From Actinocorallia sp039871655 (GTDB lineage Bacteria; Actinomycetota; Actinomycetes; Streptosporangiales; Streptosporangiaceae), in the NCBI RefSeq assembly GCF_039871655.1, contig NZ_JBDPLZ010000001.1:1-64000 (forward strand): a stretch of DNA of 64,000 bases, written 5' to 3'. Within the stretch, counting starts at the first letter, position 1, and each line of letters opens with the position of its first letter. The notes below the pieces were generated by a model. It was not told where the DNA came from. It searched no databases and saw only the letters and a list, made by a program, of their open reading frames with translations. Positions 15,181 to 24,935 of this stretch are shown piece by piece. Both the position numbers and the translations under genes were made by a program.

Positions 15181-18100
15181 CTACTCGGTGACCTCGGCCT
15201 TGGCCGCCTCGATCTTCTCGGCGCGGGTGGGGCGGCGGGTGCGGCGGCGCTTGGGAGCCGACTCCTCCGGCTCTCCCGACTCCTGCTCCGCGGCCTCGAC
15301 CGTGAGCTGCTCGGCCCCCTGTTCGGCGGGCTCGGCCGGCTCGACGGCCGCCTCGGGGTCGGCCAGGTCTCCGTTGCCCACCACGGCCTCCACACGGACG
15401 GTCTCGCCGCCCTCGAGGGTGAGGGCGACGGTGCCGATGTCCTCGAACTCCTCGGGCGGCGGACCGGCCGGGCGGGTACGGCGGGCACGGCGCGGCTTGG
15501 CCGGCTGGGGCTCGACGGCGGGCAGCTCGGCGACGGAGACGACGACCGGCGGCTCCTTCTCCACGGTCTCCTCGGCGGGCCTGGCCTGCTCGACCTCCTG
15601 CCGGGAGAGCTTGGCCTCGACGACCCGCTCGATCTCGCCCTTGCGCTTGCGCTTGCGACCGCTCTGGACGGCCTCGGGCTTGCCCTCGTCCACCGGCGTG
15701 AGCTGGACGTGGATGCCCCGCCCGTTGCAGCACTCGCAGATCTCGGAGAAGACCTCCAGCAGGCCGCTGCCGACGCGCTTGCGGGTCATCTGCACCAGGC
15801 CGAGGCTGGTGACCTCGGCGACCTGGTGCTTGGTGCGGTCGCGGGCCAGGCACTCCAGCAGGCGGCGCAGCACCAGGTCCCGGTTGGACTCCAGCACCAT
15901 GTCGATGAAGTCGACCACGATGATGCCGCCGAGGTCGCGCAGCCGCAGCTGGCGGACGATCTCCTCGGCCGCCTCCAGGTTGTTGCGGGTGACGGTCTCC
16001 TCGAGGTTGCCGCCCTGCCCGGTGAACTTCCCGGTGTTGACGTCGACGACGGTCATCGCCTCGGTGCGGTCGATGACCAGCGATCCGCCGGACGGCAGCC
16101 ACACCTTGCGCTCCAGCGCCTTGGCCAGCTGCTCGTCGATCCGGTAGTGCGAGAAGACGTCGCTCCCGCCGTCCCACTTCTCGGTCCGGTCCGCCAGGTG
16201 CGGGGCGACCCCGTCCACGTAGTCCTGGACCTGGTCCCAGATCCCGTCGCCGGACACGACCAGCTTGACGAAGTCCTCGTTGAAGATGTCGCGGATGACC
16301 CGGACCGTCATGTCCGGCTCACCGTGCAGCAGCGACGGCGCGGTGGCCGTCTTCATCTGCTTCTGGATCTGCTCCCACTGGGCCGCCAGCCGGTTGACGT
16401 CGCCGGCCAGCTCCTCCTCCGAGGCGCCCTCGGCCGCGGTGCGGACGATGACGCCCGCGTTCTCCGGCATGATCCGGCGCAGGATCGACTTGAGCCGGGA
16501 GCGCTCGGCGTCCGGGAGCTTGCGGCTGATGCCGGTCATCGAACCGTCCGGCACGTACACCAGGTAGCGGCCGGGCAGCGAGACCTGGCTGGTCAGCCGG
16601 GCGCCCTTGTGGCCCAGCGGGTCCTTGGTGACCTGCACCAGCACCGACTGGCCGGACTTGAGCGCCGACTCGATCCGCCGCGGCTGGCCCACCAGGCCCG
16701 CCACGTCCCAGTTGACCTCGCCCGCGTACAGCACGGCGTTGCGGCCCTTGCCGATGTCGACGAACGCCGCCTCCATCGACGGCAGGACGTTCTGGACCTT
16801 GCCCAGGTACACGTTGCCGACGTAGGACTGGTGGCTGGCCCTGTCCACGTAGTGCTCGACGAGGACGCCGTCCTCCAGCACCCCGATCTGGGTGCGCTCG
16901 CCCTGCTGCCGCACCACCATGACCCTCTCGACCGACTCGCGCCGGGCCAGGAACTCGGCCTCGGTGATGATCGGCGGGCGGCGGCGGCCGTGCTCACGGC
17001 CCTCACGGCGGCGCTGCTTCTTGGCCTCCAGCCGGGTGGAGCCCCGCACCGCCTGGACCTCGTCCTCGATCCGGGTGATCCGGGGCGTGCGCACCCGCAC
17101 CACGGTGTTCGGCGGGTCGTCGGGGTGCGGCTCGTCCTCCCCGCCCCCCGAACGGCGGCGGCGACGGCGACGGCGACGGCTGGAGGACAGGCCCTCCTCG
17201 GACTCGGCGCCTTCCTCGGCCTCCTCCTCGGACTCGCCCTCCTCCTCGGCGGGCTCTTCCTGCACGGCTCCGGCGGGCTTCGCGGCCTCGGCGCCCTTCT
17301 CGGGCTCGGCGGACTCGCCGATCTCCTCGGCGCCCTCGTCCTCACCGGACTCGTCCCGGCCGCGGCCCCTGCCCCGGCCGCCCCTGCGGCGCCGACGACG
17401 GGTGGGCCGCTCGAGGTCCTCGGTCTCGTCCTCTTCCCCCGCCTCGGGTTCCTCGGCCTCCTCGGCCTCCTCCTCCACGGGCGGCTGCCCGGCGGACGGA
17501 ACGGGCTTGGGCTCGATCACCGTGGGCGGCTGGAACACCACCATCGGCGGCTGGAACAGCACGTCCGGGGCCCCTGCGGGCTCGGGCTCGGGCTCGGTCT
17601 CGGCGGCGGGCGCGACCTCCACCGGCGGGGCGAAGGGAGTGGCGAACGGCTGGGCGAAAGCGGCGGCGAACGGATCGGCGACCAGCGGCGCGGGCTGCTC
17701 GGCGGAGGCCGCGGCCTCGTCCCGGTCGGCCTCGACGGCCGGCTCGGCCTTGCGGACGGTCCGCCTGCGGGTCCTCTTCGGCTCCACGACCGCGGGCTCC
17801 ACGGCCTCCACGGCCGGCTCCGTGACCTCCGCGGCCTTGACGGGCTCCGCGGTCGGCGGCTCGGCCTCGGCGGTCTCCGGCGCGGCCTCAGCGGCTTCCG
17901 GGGACTCGGCGGGCTTGCGCCTGCGGGTCCTGGTGCGCTTCACGGGCTCCAGCGCCGCGGCGGCCTCCAGCACGGCCTCGGCCTCGCCGGTCACCTCGGC
18001 CAGGTCCTCGACCGGCTCGGCGAGCTCGGTGTCGGGGCCGAGTTCGGCGGCCTCCTCCGCGTCGATCTCCTCCGGCGGCGGTCCGGCGGGCCGGGCGGCA

Positions 18101-18510
18101 CGCCGCTCGTTGCGCACCGTCACCACGGCCGGCGGCTCGGCGGGGCCGGCCTCGACGACGGGCACGGCGGCGGGCCGGGGCTCACTCACCGTGATCACCG
18201 CCGGCACCTCTTCGTCCTCCGGCGGAGGCCCGGCCGGACGCGCGGCACGCCGCTCGCTCCGCACCGGCGCCACGGCCGGAGCGGACTCCTCGTCCTCCTC
18301 GGTCTCTCCGGCCTCCGAGGACTCCTGGACCTGCGGGGTCGCCGGGACCGCCGACGCGGGGACCGTGATCACCGCGGGAACGGCCTCGTCCTCGGTCTCG
18401 GGCGGCGGGCCCGCGGGCCGTGCCGCCTTGCGGCGGCCGGGGGCCTTGGCCCGGGTGCCGGCGGTCTCCTCCGTCACATCTGCGTTGGGTTCGTTCTCGT
18501 TGTCGAGCAT
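15181..18510 (-). CDS. rne: ribonuclease E/G with long disordered tails
   Basis: 1109 residues. The catalytic core lies in the middle (about 510-990): S1-like domain (NVYLGKVQNVLPSMEAAFVDIG), the 5' sensor/RNase H-like part, the DNase I-like metal site VIDRTEAMTVVDVNTGKF and GGIIVVDFIDM, and the Zn-link cysteines in CECCNGRG. The ~500-residue N-terminal arm and ~120-residue tail are acidic, Pro/Ala/Glu-rich and unstructured, with Arg-rich patches (RRRRRRRRR near 450). A short motif, R-A-A-R-P-A-G-P-P-P-E, recurs at least three times in the N-terminal arm and once in the C-terminal tail (RTRPAGPPPEEF). This N- and C-flanked architecture is known for actinobacterial RNase E/G, which processes rRNA and mRNA; the arms probably scaffold partners. 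Confidence 0.95.
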   Translation of the reverse strand: MLDNENEPNADVTEETAGTRAKAPGRRKAARPAGPPPETEDEAVPAVITVPASAVPATPQVQESSEAGETEEDEESAPAVAPVRSERRAARPAGPPPEDEEVPAVITVSEPRPAAVPVVEAGPAEPPAVVTVRNERRAARPAGPPPEEIDAEEAAELGPDTELAEPVEDLAEVTGEAEAVLEAAAALEPVKRTRTRRRKPAESPEAAEAAPETAEAEPPTAEPVKAAEVTEPAVEAVEPAVVEPKRTRRRTVRKAEPAVEADRDEAAASAEQPAPLVADPFAAAFAQPFATPFAPPVEVAPAAETEPEPEPAGAPDVLFQPPMVVFQPPTVIEPKPVPSAGQPPVEEEAEEAEEPEAGEEDETEDLERPTRRRRRRGGRGRGRGRDESGEDEGAEEIGESAEPEKGAEAAKPAGAVQEEPAEEEGESEEEAEEGAESEEGLSSSRRRRRRRRRSGGGEDEPHPDDPPNTVVRVRTPRITRIEDEVQAVRGSTRLEAKKQRRREGREHGRRRPPIITEAEFLARRESVERVMVVRQQGERTQIGVLEDGVLVEHYVDRASHQSYVGNVYLGKVQNVLPSMEAAFVDIGKGRNAVLYAGEVNWDVAGLVGQPRRIESALKSGQSVLVQVTKDPLGHKGARLTSQVSLPGRYLVYVPDGSMTGISRKLPDAERSRLKSILRRIMPENAGVIVRTAAEGASEEELAGDVNRLAAQWEQIQKQMKTATAPSLLHGEPDMTVRVIRDIFNEDFVKLVVSGDGIWDQVQDYVDGVAPHLADRTEKWDGGSDVFSHYRIDEQLAKALERKVWLPSGGSLVIDRTEAMTVVDVNTGKFTGQGGNLEETVTRNNLEAAEEIVRQLRLRDLGGIIVVDFIDMVLESNRDLVLRRLLECLARDRTKHQVAEVTSLGLVQMTRKRVGSGLLEVFSEICECCNGRGIHVQLTPVDEGKPEAVQSGRKRKRKGEIERVVEAKLSRQEVEQARPAEETVEKEPPVVVSVAELPAVEPQPAKPRRARRTRPAGPPPEEFEDIGTVALTLEGGETVRVEAVVGNGDLADPEAAVEPAEPAEQGAEQLTVEAAEQESGEPEESAPKRRRTRRPTRAEKIEAAKAEVTE

Positions 18511-18719
18511 TCGGGCAGTCTCCCGTCAGGCTCCCGGGCAGCACCGAGGACGCCCGCGGCACTGCCGTGGGCGGGGCTCAAAGTGCGCCGCACAGGAGCT
18601 CTCCGTTCTGTCGGCGTCGTGGCCAGGCCACGACGAAGTCTTCAGAGCCGTTCCGGCTCACGAGGGTGTGCCCGACCGTCCCTGGGAGCCGCCGCCCGTG
18701 CGAGGGCGGCGGATCCTGG

Positions 18720-19493
18720 TCAGGCACCGACGGCGTCCGGCCCGGTGCCCGCTCCGGCCATGACCTCCGGGTCACGGTCGGGATCGAGCGGGTCCGCGAT
18801 CATCCCGTGCTCGTCCAGCGGCCCCTGCGCCAGCCGCGTCACCAGGGGTGGTGACGGCGGCGCCAGGTCGGCCACCTGACGAAGCCCGGTGAGGACGTCG
18901 TCCGGTCGTACGGCGGGTGTGGCGTGCCTTACGACCATGCGCAAAATCGCACCGGGACCGGCGTCCGAAGGCTCGACCGTCAGCGCGACCACCGCGCTCC
19001 TCGTGTCGAACCTGCGCCGTCCCTTTTTGGTGAGGCGTTCCACCTCGATCAATTCGGAGCCGAGAAAGGCGGCTACGGCCGAAGCGGCGGTGTCCGAGGG
19101 GACACCGTCCAGCCGCAGGAGCCACTCGGACGCCTCGAGGCGGTCGGCCAAAGCCGTGCCCGCCCGGGCCGGCACGACGTCGATGACGTCGATGCCGTCG
19201 GGGAGCGCCGCGTCGAGGTCTGCTCGCACCCGCTCAGGGTCGCGGATCTCGGTGAGCCCGATCTCAAGGTATTCCGCCTCGCTGGCCGTCCCTGTGGCCG
19301 CCGCACCCGAGTAAGAGATCTTCGGGTGCGGAGTGAATCCGGCACTGAACGCGACAGGGATCCCGGCGCGCCTCACTGCGCGTTCCACGGCCCGGGAGAT
19401 GTCACGGTGGCTGGTGAACCTGAGGCGGCCGCGCTTGGCATAGCGGACCCGCAGCTTCTGGATCACCGGGGCCGGTGCTGGACCGTCCGGCAT
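18720..19493 (-). CDS. TIGR03936 family radical-SAM-associated protein
   Basis: 257 residues. The opening VRYAKRGRLRFTSHRDISRAVERAVRRAGIPVAFSAGFTPHPKISY is the hallmark of TIGR03936/DUF2344 proteins, which accompany or are fused to the TIGR03960 radical-SAM protein encoded just upstream. No catalytic motif is visible. Its biochemical role is unknown; tRNA or rRNA modification has been proposed for the pair but is not shown. The 244 bp separating it from the radical-SAM gene and the 209 bp to rne contain no other gene. Confidence 0.9.
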   Translation of the reverse strand: MPDGPAPAPVIQKLRVRYAKRGRLRFTSHRDISRAVERAVRRAGIPVAFSAGFTPHPKISYSGAAATGTASEAEYLEIGLTEIRDPERVRADLDAALPDGIDVIDVVPARAGTALADRLEASEWLLRLDGVPSDTAASAVAAFLGSELIEVERLTKKGRRRFDTRSAVVALTVEPSDAGPGAILRMVVRHATPAVRPDDVLTGLRQVADLAPPSPPLVTRLAQGPLDEHGMIADPLDPDRDPEVMAGAGTGPDAVGA

Positions 19494-19737
19494 GGGGGCC
19501 AGTGCTCTGTCCTTCCTACTAAGGTCTCTGTCAGCGGTCCGGGGACCGCTGTCCGAGCAAGTATCTGCCCCTAGGGTACGGTGCGCGCGACCCAGCTGAG
19601 GCCAGCGCGGCGCTCCCCCCGGCCCGCAGCCCTTGTCAGACAGTGTTTACGCGGTTCAACGTCGATGCCGCCCGCTGTGTGTCCGACGCCGACCGAACCC
19701 CGTTCGCTTCGTCTGCCCTTCCCTCGGGGGAAGATCC

Positions 19738-21669
19738 TCAACCGTTCACCACGGTCAGCGGAAGCAGTTTCTTACCCGTGGGACCGATCTGGATCTCCGT
19801 TCCCATGGACGGGCAGACACCGCAGTCGTAGCACGGCGTCCAGCGGCAGTCCTCGACCTCGGCGCCGTCCTCCACGGCGTCCCGCCAGTCCTGCCACAGC
19901 CACTCGCGGTCGAGCCCGGCGTCCAGGTGGTCCCAGGGCAGGACCTCGACCTCCTCGCGCTCCCGGGTGGTGTACCAGTCCAGGTCGACCACCTGGTCGG
20001 CGAAGACCTCCTCGGCCTTGGCCGTCCAGCGGTCGTAGGAGAAGTACTCCGACCAGCCGTCGAACCGGCCGCCGTCCTCCCAGACCTTCTGGATCACCGC
20101 GCCGACCCGGCGGTCGCCGCGCGAGAGCATCCCCTCGATGATCGAGGGCTTGCCGTCGTGGTAGCGCAGGCCGATGGCCCGCCCGTACCGCTTGTCCTGG
20201 CGCAGTTCGTCGCGCAGGGCGCGCAGCCGCCGGTCGACGGTCTCGTGGTCGGCCTGGGCCGCCCACTGGAACGGGGTGTGCGGCTTGGGCACGAATCCGC
20301 CGATGGACACGGTGCAGCGGATGTCGCGGCTGCCGGTGGCGTCGCGGCCCGCCTGGATGACCCGCCGGGCCATGTCGGCGATCTCCATGACGTCCTCGTC
20401 CTCCTCGGTGGGCAGCCCGCACATGAAGTAGAGCTTGACCTGGCGCCAGCCGTTCTCGTAGGCGGTGGTGACGGTGCGGATGAGGTCGTCCTCCGACACC
20501 ATCTTGTTGATCACCTTGCGCATGCGCTCGGAGCCGCCCTCGGGGGCGAACGTCAGCCCGGAGCGCCGCCCGTTGCGTGAGAACTCGTTGGCCAGGGTGA
20601 TGTTGAAGGCGTCCACGCGGGTGGACGGCAGCGACAGCGAGGTCTGGGTGCCCTCGTACTGGTCGGCCAGGCCCTTGGCGATGTCGCCGATCTCGCTGTG
20701 GTCGGCCGACGACAACGACAGCAGGCCGACCTCGTTGAAGCCGGACGCCTTGAGGCCCTGCCGCACCATGTCGCCGACGGTGGTGATCGACCGCTCGCGC
20801 ACCGGACGGGTGATCATGCCGGCCTGGCAGAACCGGCAGCCGCGCGTGCAGCCGCGGAAGATCTCCACCGAGAAGCGCTCGTGCACCGTCTCGGCCAGGG
20901 GGACCAGCGGCTGCTTGGGGTAGGGCCAGGCGTCGAGGTCCATCACGGTGTGCTTGACGATCTGCCACGGCACGCCCGGACGGTTGGGCGCGACCCGCTG
21001 GATGCGCCCGTCGGGCAGGTAGGAGACGTCGTAGAACTTGGGCACGTAGACCCCGCCGGACACCGCCAGGCGGTGCAGCAGGCCGTCGCGGCCCTCCGGG
21101 CGGCCCTCGCGCTTCCACTCCCGGATCACCTCGGTGATCTTCAGCACGATCTCCTCGCCGTCGCCCAGCACAGCGGCGTCGACGAAGTCGGCGATCGGCT
21201 CGGGGTTGAAGGCCGCGTGCCCGCCCGCCAGGACGATCGGGTCCTCTTCGCGCCGGTCGACGGCGTGCAGGGGCATCTGGGCCAGGTCCAGCGCGGTGAG
21301 CAGGTTGGTGTAGCCCAACTCGGTGGAGAAGGAGACGCCCAGGATGTCGAACGCGCCGACGGGCCGGTGCCCGTCCACGGTGAACTGCGGGATCTTGTGC
21401 TCCCGCATGATCGCCTCGAGGTCGGGCCAGACCGAGTAGGTGCGCTCGGCCAGCACCCCCTCGCGCTCGTTCAGCACCTCGTAGAGGATCTGGACGCCCT
21501 GGTTGGGCAGGCCGACCTCGTAGGCGTCCGGGTACATCAACGCCCAGCGCACCTCGGCGGAGTCCCAGTCCTTGACCTGGGAGTTCAGTTCTCCGCCGAC
21601 GTACTGGATCGGCTTCTGCACCGACGGCAGCAGCGGTTCCAGCCGGGGGAACACCGACTCAACAGGCAT
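19738..21669 (-). CDS. TIGR03960 family B12-binding-like radical SAM protein
   Basis: 643 residues. An N-terminal cobalamin-binding-like Rossmann domain (residues ~35-180; the B12-ligand DxHxxG motif is not evident) is followed by a radical-SAM TIM barrel with the [4Fe-4S] CxxxCxxC motif at C274, C278 and C281 (RGCTRGCRFCQAG). A further cysteine cluster ends the protein (CRWTPCYDCGVCPSMG), suggesting a second iron-sulfur site. It pairs with the downstream TIGR03936 gene. The reaction is not known. Start ATG 21669. Confidence 0.92.
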   Translation of the reverse strand: MPVESVFPRLEPLLPSVQKPIQYVGGELNSQVKDWDSAEVRWALMYPDAYEVGLPNQGVQILYEVLNEREGVLAERTYSVWPDLEAIMREHKIPQFTVDGHRPVGAFDILGVSFSTELGYTNLLTALDLAQMPLHAVDRREEDPIVLAGGHAAFNPEPIADFVDAAVLGDGEEIVLKITEVIREWKREGRPEGRDGLLHRLAVSGGVYVPKFYDVSYLPDGRIQRVAPNRPGVPWQIVKHTVMDLDAWPYPKQPLVPLAETVHERFSVEIFRGCTRGCRFCQAGMITRPVRERSITTVGDMVRQGLKASGFNEVGLLSLSSADHSEIGDIAKGLADQYEGTQTSLSLPSTRVDAFNITLANEFSRNGRRSGLTFAPEGGSERMRKVINKMVSEDDLIRTVTTAYENGWRQVKLYFMCGLPTEEDEDVMEIADMARRVIQAGRDATGSRDIRCTVSIGGFVPKPHTPFQWAAQADHETVDRRLRALRDELRQDKRYGRAIGLRYHDGKPSIIEGMLSRGDRRVGAVIQKVWEDGGRFDGWSEYFSYDRWTAKAEEVFADQVVDLDWYTTREREEVEVLPWDHLDAGLDREWLWQDWRDAVEDGAEVEDCRWTPCYDCGVCPSMGTEIQIGPTGKKLLPLTVVNG

Positions 21670-21732
21670 GTCATACCTTCCGGGTGGCTTGCGGGATCTG
21701 CATCCCAGGTCAAACCCTCAGCGTACCGCCGC

Positions 21733-22890
21733 TCACAGGCTCCTGCCCCGGGCGTGCACTCCCTGGAGCAGGCCGAAGGCGATCATCGTGGCGAACGTGG
21801 CGGAACCGCCGTAGGAGACCAGGGGCAGCGGCAGTCCGGTGATGGGCATGATGCCGACGCACATGCCGATGTTCTCGAAGGTCTGGAAGCCCAGCCAGCA
21901 CACCACCCCGGCCGCGACCAGGGTACCGAACTGGTCGCTGGCGTGGACGGCGATCCGCAGGCCCCGGTAGAGGATCACGCCGATCAGCACGACGATCAGC
22001 AGCGAGCCGAGGAAACCCAGCTCCTCCCCCGCCACGGTGAAGATGAAGTCGGTCTGCTGCTCGGGCACGAACTGGCCGGTGGTCTGCTCGCCCTGGAAGA
22101 GCCCCTTGCCCAGCAGTCCGCCGGAACCCACCGCGATCTTGGCCTGGTTGGCGTTGTACCCGGCGCCCCTGGGGTCGGCGGACGGGTCGATGAAGGCGGT
22201 GAACCGGGCGATCTGGTAGTCCTCCAGCAGCCCCAGCATCACGGCGGCGGCAGCGGTGGCGACTCCGGCCAGCACCAGTCCGAGGGTCCAGCGCTTGGCC
22301 ACCCCGGAGATCGCCAGCATGCCCATCAGGATGGCGCACAGCACCATCGTGGTGCCCAGGTCGGGCTGGAGCATGATCAGCGCCGCGGGCACCCCGGCCA
22401 GCGCCAGCGCGACCAGGATGTCCTTGCGTCCGGGCCCGACCTCTCCGTCCCTGGGCTCGCCCAGGATCATCGCCAGCAGCACGACCAGCCCCACCTTGGC
22501 GAACTCCGACGGCTGCACCTGGAAGCCGCCGCCGATCACGATCCAGGAATGGGAGCCGTTGATCGTCTCGCCCAGGGGCGTCAGGACCGCGATGAGGCCG
22601 ACGAGCGAGAGCCCGTAGAGGATCGGCGCGTAGGCGCGCAGCAACCGGTAGTCGAAGGACGCCACGACCACGTAGAGGATCGTCCCGATGCCCAGGTTGA
22701 GCAGGTGCTTCTTGAGGAACGCCTCGGGATCGCCGCGATGGCCGGCCCGGGTCGCCGAGTAGACCAGCAACGCGCTGATCACGGCCAGCACGATGACGGG
22801 CAGCACCAGCCCCCAGTCCAGCCTGCGCAGCACCGAGTCCCGGCGCACGACCCGGCCGGGCCAGGCCCTCCGTTCCCCCAAAGTGGTCAT
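21733..22890 (-). CDS. rodA: rod-shape SEDS glycosyltransferase RodA
   Basis: 385 residues, about ten membrane spans, of the SEDS family that polymerises lipid II into peptidoglycan. Conserved loops include NGSHSWIVIGGGFQVQPSEFAKVGLV, LQPDLGTTMVLCAI and the C-terminal LPLVSYGGSATFATMIAFGLL. It overlaps the upstream transpeptidase gene by 4 bp (ATGA) and works with it as a polymerase-transpeptidase pair. The order mreB-C-D-pbp2-rodA is the classical elongasome cluster. Confidence 0.95.
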   Translation of the reverse strand: MTTLGERRAWPGRVVRRDSVLRRLDWGLVLPVIVLAVISALLVYSATRAGHRGDPEAFLKKHLLNLGIGTILYVVVASFDYRLLRAYAPILYGLSLVGLIAVLTPLGETINGSHSWIVIGGGFQVQPSEFAKVGLVVLLAMILGEPRDGEVGPGRKDILVALALAGVPAALIMLQPDLGTTMVLCAILMGMLAISGVAKRWTLGLVLAGVATAAAAVMLGLLEDYQIARFTAFIDPSADPRGAGYNANQAKIAVGSGGLLGKGLFQGEQTTGQFVPEQQTDFIFTVAGEELGFLGSLLIVVLIGVILYRGLRIAVHASDQFGTLVAAGVVCWLGFQTFENIGMCVGIMPITGLPLPLVSYGGSATFATMIAFGLLQGVHARGRSL

Positions 22891-24935
22891 TGGCTCACCT
22901 TCGGCAGTCTGGCGGGCGGCTCGCCGTTCTCCAGGGCGGCGGGCTTGCCACCGAACCCGTAGATGGCCTCGTAGATCTTCCGGACGGCCGGGGCCGCGTA
23001 GCTACCGCCCGTCCCGGCGTCGGTGATCATGACGACCACCGCGTACCTGGAGTTCTTCGCCGGGGCGAAGGAGGCGAACCACGCGGTGTCCTTGTAGCCG
23101 TACGCCTCCGCGGTACCCGTCTTGCCCGCCACGTGCACCTTGTCCAGCGGGAAGCCGCTGAAGGCCCCCGCCGCGGTGCCCTCCTTCGTGACGGCGGCCA
23201 GCGCCTTGCGCATGTACTCGATGGTCTTCTTGTCCACCTGCAGCTTCACGCCCTCGGCCGGCTTGATCTCGCGCGCCACGGTGCCGTCCGGACGGACGAG
23301 GGCCTTGGCCACCTGCGGGACCACCAGGGTGCCGCCGTTGGCGATGGCCGCGTACGCGCGGGCCAGCTGCAGCGGGGTGACCAGCACGTTGCCCTGGCCG
23401 ACCGAGAAGTTCGCGGCGTCGCCGGCGCGCCACATGTAGCCCTCGAGGCAGTTCTCCTTGGCGATGGCCGTCAGGTAGGCGGCGTGCGAGGAGTTCTTGA
23501 TCTCGGGGTAGCCGGTCTTGGCGCGCTTGCAGTCGACGTCCTTGGTGCTCTCCCAGTAGCTCTGCTTCCAGGCCCGGTCGGGGATGCGTCCGGGGGTCTC
23601 GCCGGGCAGGTCGATCCCGGTCCTGGCGCCGAACCCGAACACCCGGGCCATATGGATCATGGGGTCCTTGGGGTTCTTCACAGGCTTGGTCGAACCGTCG
23701 CGGATCCACTGCTCGTAGGCGAACTTGTAGAAGATCGTGTCGCAGGAGACGACGATCGCCCGGTGCAGGTTCATCGGGGGGTAGCCCGTGCTCCGGAAGT
23801 TGGTGAACGCCCTGCTGCCCACGTTGTAGGAGCCTGGGCAGGGGTAGATGCCTTTCAGCGAATAGCCGTCGGCCACGGCGGCGGCCAGGGAGGAGATCTT
23901 GAAGGTCGAGCCGGGCGGGAACTGGCCGGCGATGGCCCGGGAGATCAGCGGCTCGCCCCGCTTGGGGCCCAGCAGCGCGTCGTACTCCTCCTGGGAGATG
24001 CCCCCGGTCCACACCTTCGGGTCGTAGGTCGGGTAGCTGGCCAGCGCGACGACCTTGCCGGTCTCGACCTCCAGGACGACGCCCGCGGCCGCCGGGTCGC
24101 CGCCCGCCTTCTTCACCGCCTTGATCTGCTCGGCGAGCGCGCCCTCCACCGCCGCCTGCACCTTGGCGTCCAGGTTGGTCACCAGGTGCGAGCCGGGGAC
24201 CGCCTCGGTCTCCTCGGCGATGCCGGTGACTCTGCCGCGGCTGTCGACGTTCACCTTCCGAATGCCCGGATCACCGCGCAGGTCGGTGTCGTAGACGGCC
24301 TCCAGGCCGTCCCTGCCGATGAGGTCGACCCCGCTGTAGCCGGTGACCTTCAGGCCCTCGCGCTCGTCGAGCTCCTGCTGGGTGACCGGCTGGAGGTAGC
24401 CCAGCGTCTGCGCGGCGCTGGCCCCCTCCGGGCGCGGATACTCCCGGACGGCCTGGACCTGCGCGATGACGCCGTCGAAGTCCTCCGGCCGCTCCAGGAT
24501 CTGCAGCCCCTCCTTGGCGCTCACCCTGTCGTCCACCGGGATCGGCTGGTAGGGCGAGCCGGGCCAGCAGGGGCGGGGCACCGTCGGCGAGCACAGCCTC
24601 GTCTTGAGCTCCAGCTGCTCGCGGGTGGTGCCCAGCACCTCGGCCAGCCGGGCGAGCACGGCCTTGCCCTGGTCCTTCTGCCGGGACAGCACCGTCTTGT
24701 CGACCGAGACGACCAGCGCGGTGCGGTTGCGGACCAGCGGACGGCCCATGTCGTCGAGGATCGACCCCCGGACGGCGGGGACGACGATGTCGCGGGTGCG
24801 GTTGTTGGCGGCGATGGTCTGGTACCGCTCGCCCTGCGCCACCTGGAGGACCCACATGCGGCCGACCAGCACCAGCAGCAGCGCCCCCACCATGACGTGG
24901 AGCACCAGGAGACGGGAGTGGCTGCGGGGGTTCAC
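22887..24935 (-). CDS. mrdA: penicillin-binding protein 2 (class B transpeptidase)
   Basis: 682 residues: a single N-terminal membrane anchor (LLVLHVMVGALLLVLVGRMW), a dimerisation domain, then the transpeptidase domain with the nucleophile in PGSTFK (Ser343, Lys346), a SCD motif in place of SxN (VSCDTIFYK) and the KTG triad in VAGKTGTAEAYG. It cross-links the glycan strands made by RodA. GTG start at 24935 overlaps mreD's stop (GTGA). Confidence 0.94.
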   Translation of the reverse strand: MNPRSHSRLLVLHVMVGALLLVLVGRMWVLQVAQGERYQTIAANNRTRDIVVPAVRGSILDDMGRPLVRNRTALVVSVDKTVLSRQKDQGKAVLARLAEVLGTTREQLELKTRLCSPTVPRPCWPGSPYQPIPVDDRVSAKEGLQILERPEDFDGVIAQVQAVREYPRPEGASAAQTLGYLQPVTQQELDEREGLKVTGYSGVDLIGRDGLEAVYDTDLRGDPGIRKVNVDSRGRVTGIAEETEAVPGSHLVTNLDAKVQAAVEGALAEQIKAVKKAGGDPAAAGVVLEVETGKVVALASYPTYDPKVWTGGISQEEYDALLGPKRGEPLISRAIAGQFPPGSTFKISSLAAAVADGYSLKGIYPCPGSYNVGSRAFTNFRSTGYPPMNLHRAIVVSCDTIFYKFAYEQWIRDGSTKPVKNPKDPMIHMARVFGFGARTGIDLPGETPGRIPDRAWKQSYWESTKDVDCKRAKTGYPEIKNSSHAAYLTAIAKENCLEGYMWRAGDAANFSVGQGNVLVTPLQLARAYAAIANGGTLVVPQVAKALVRPDGTVAREIKPAEGVKLQVDKKTIEYMRKALAAVTKEGTAAGAFSGFPLDKVHVAGKTGTAEAYGYKDTAWFASFAPAKNSRYAVVVMITDAGTGGSYAAPAVRKIYEAIYGFGGKPAALENGEPPARLPKVSQ

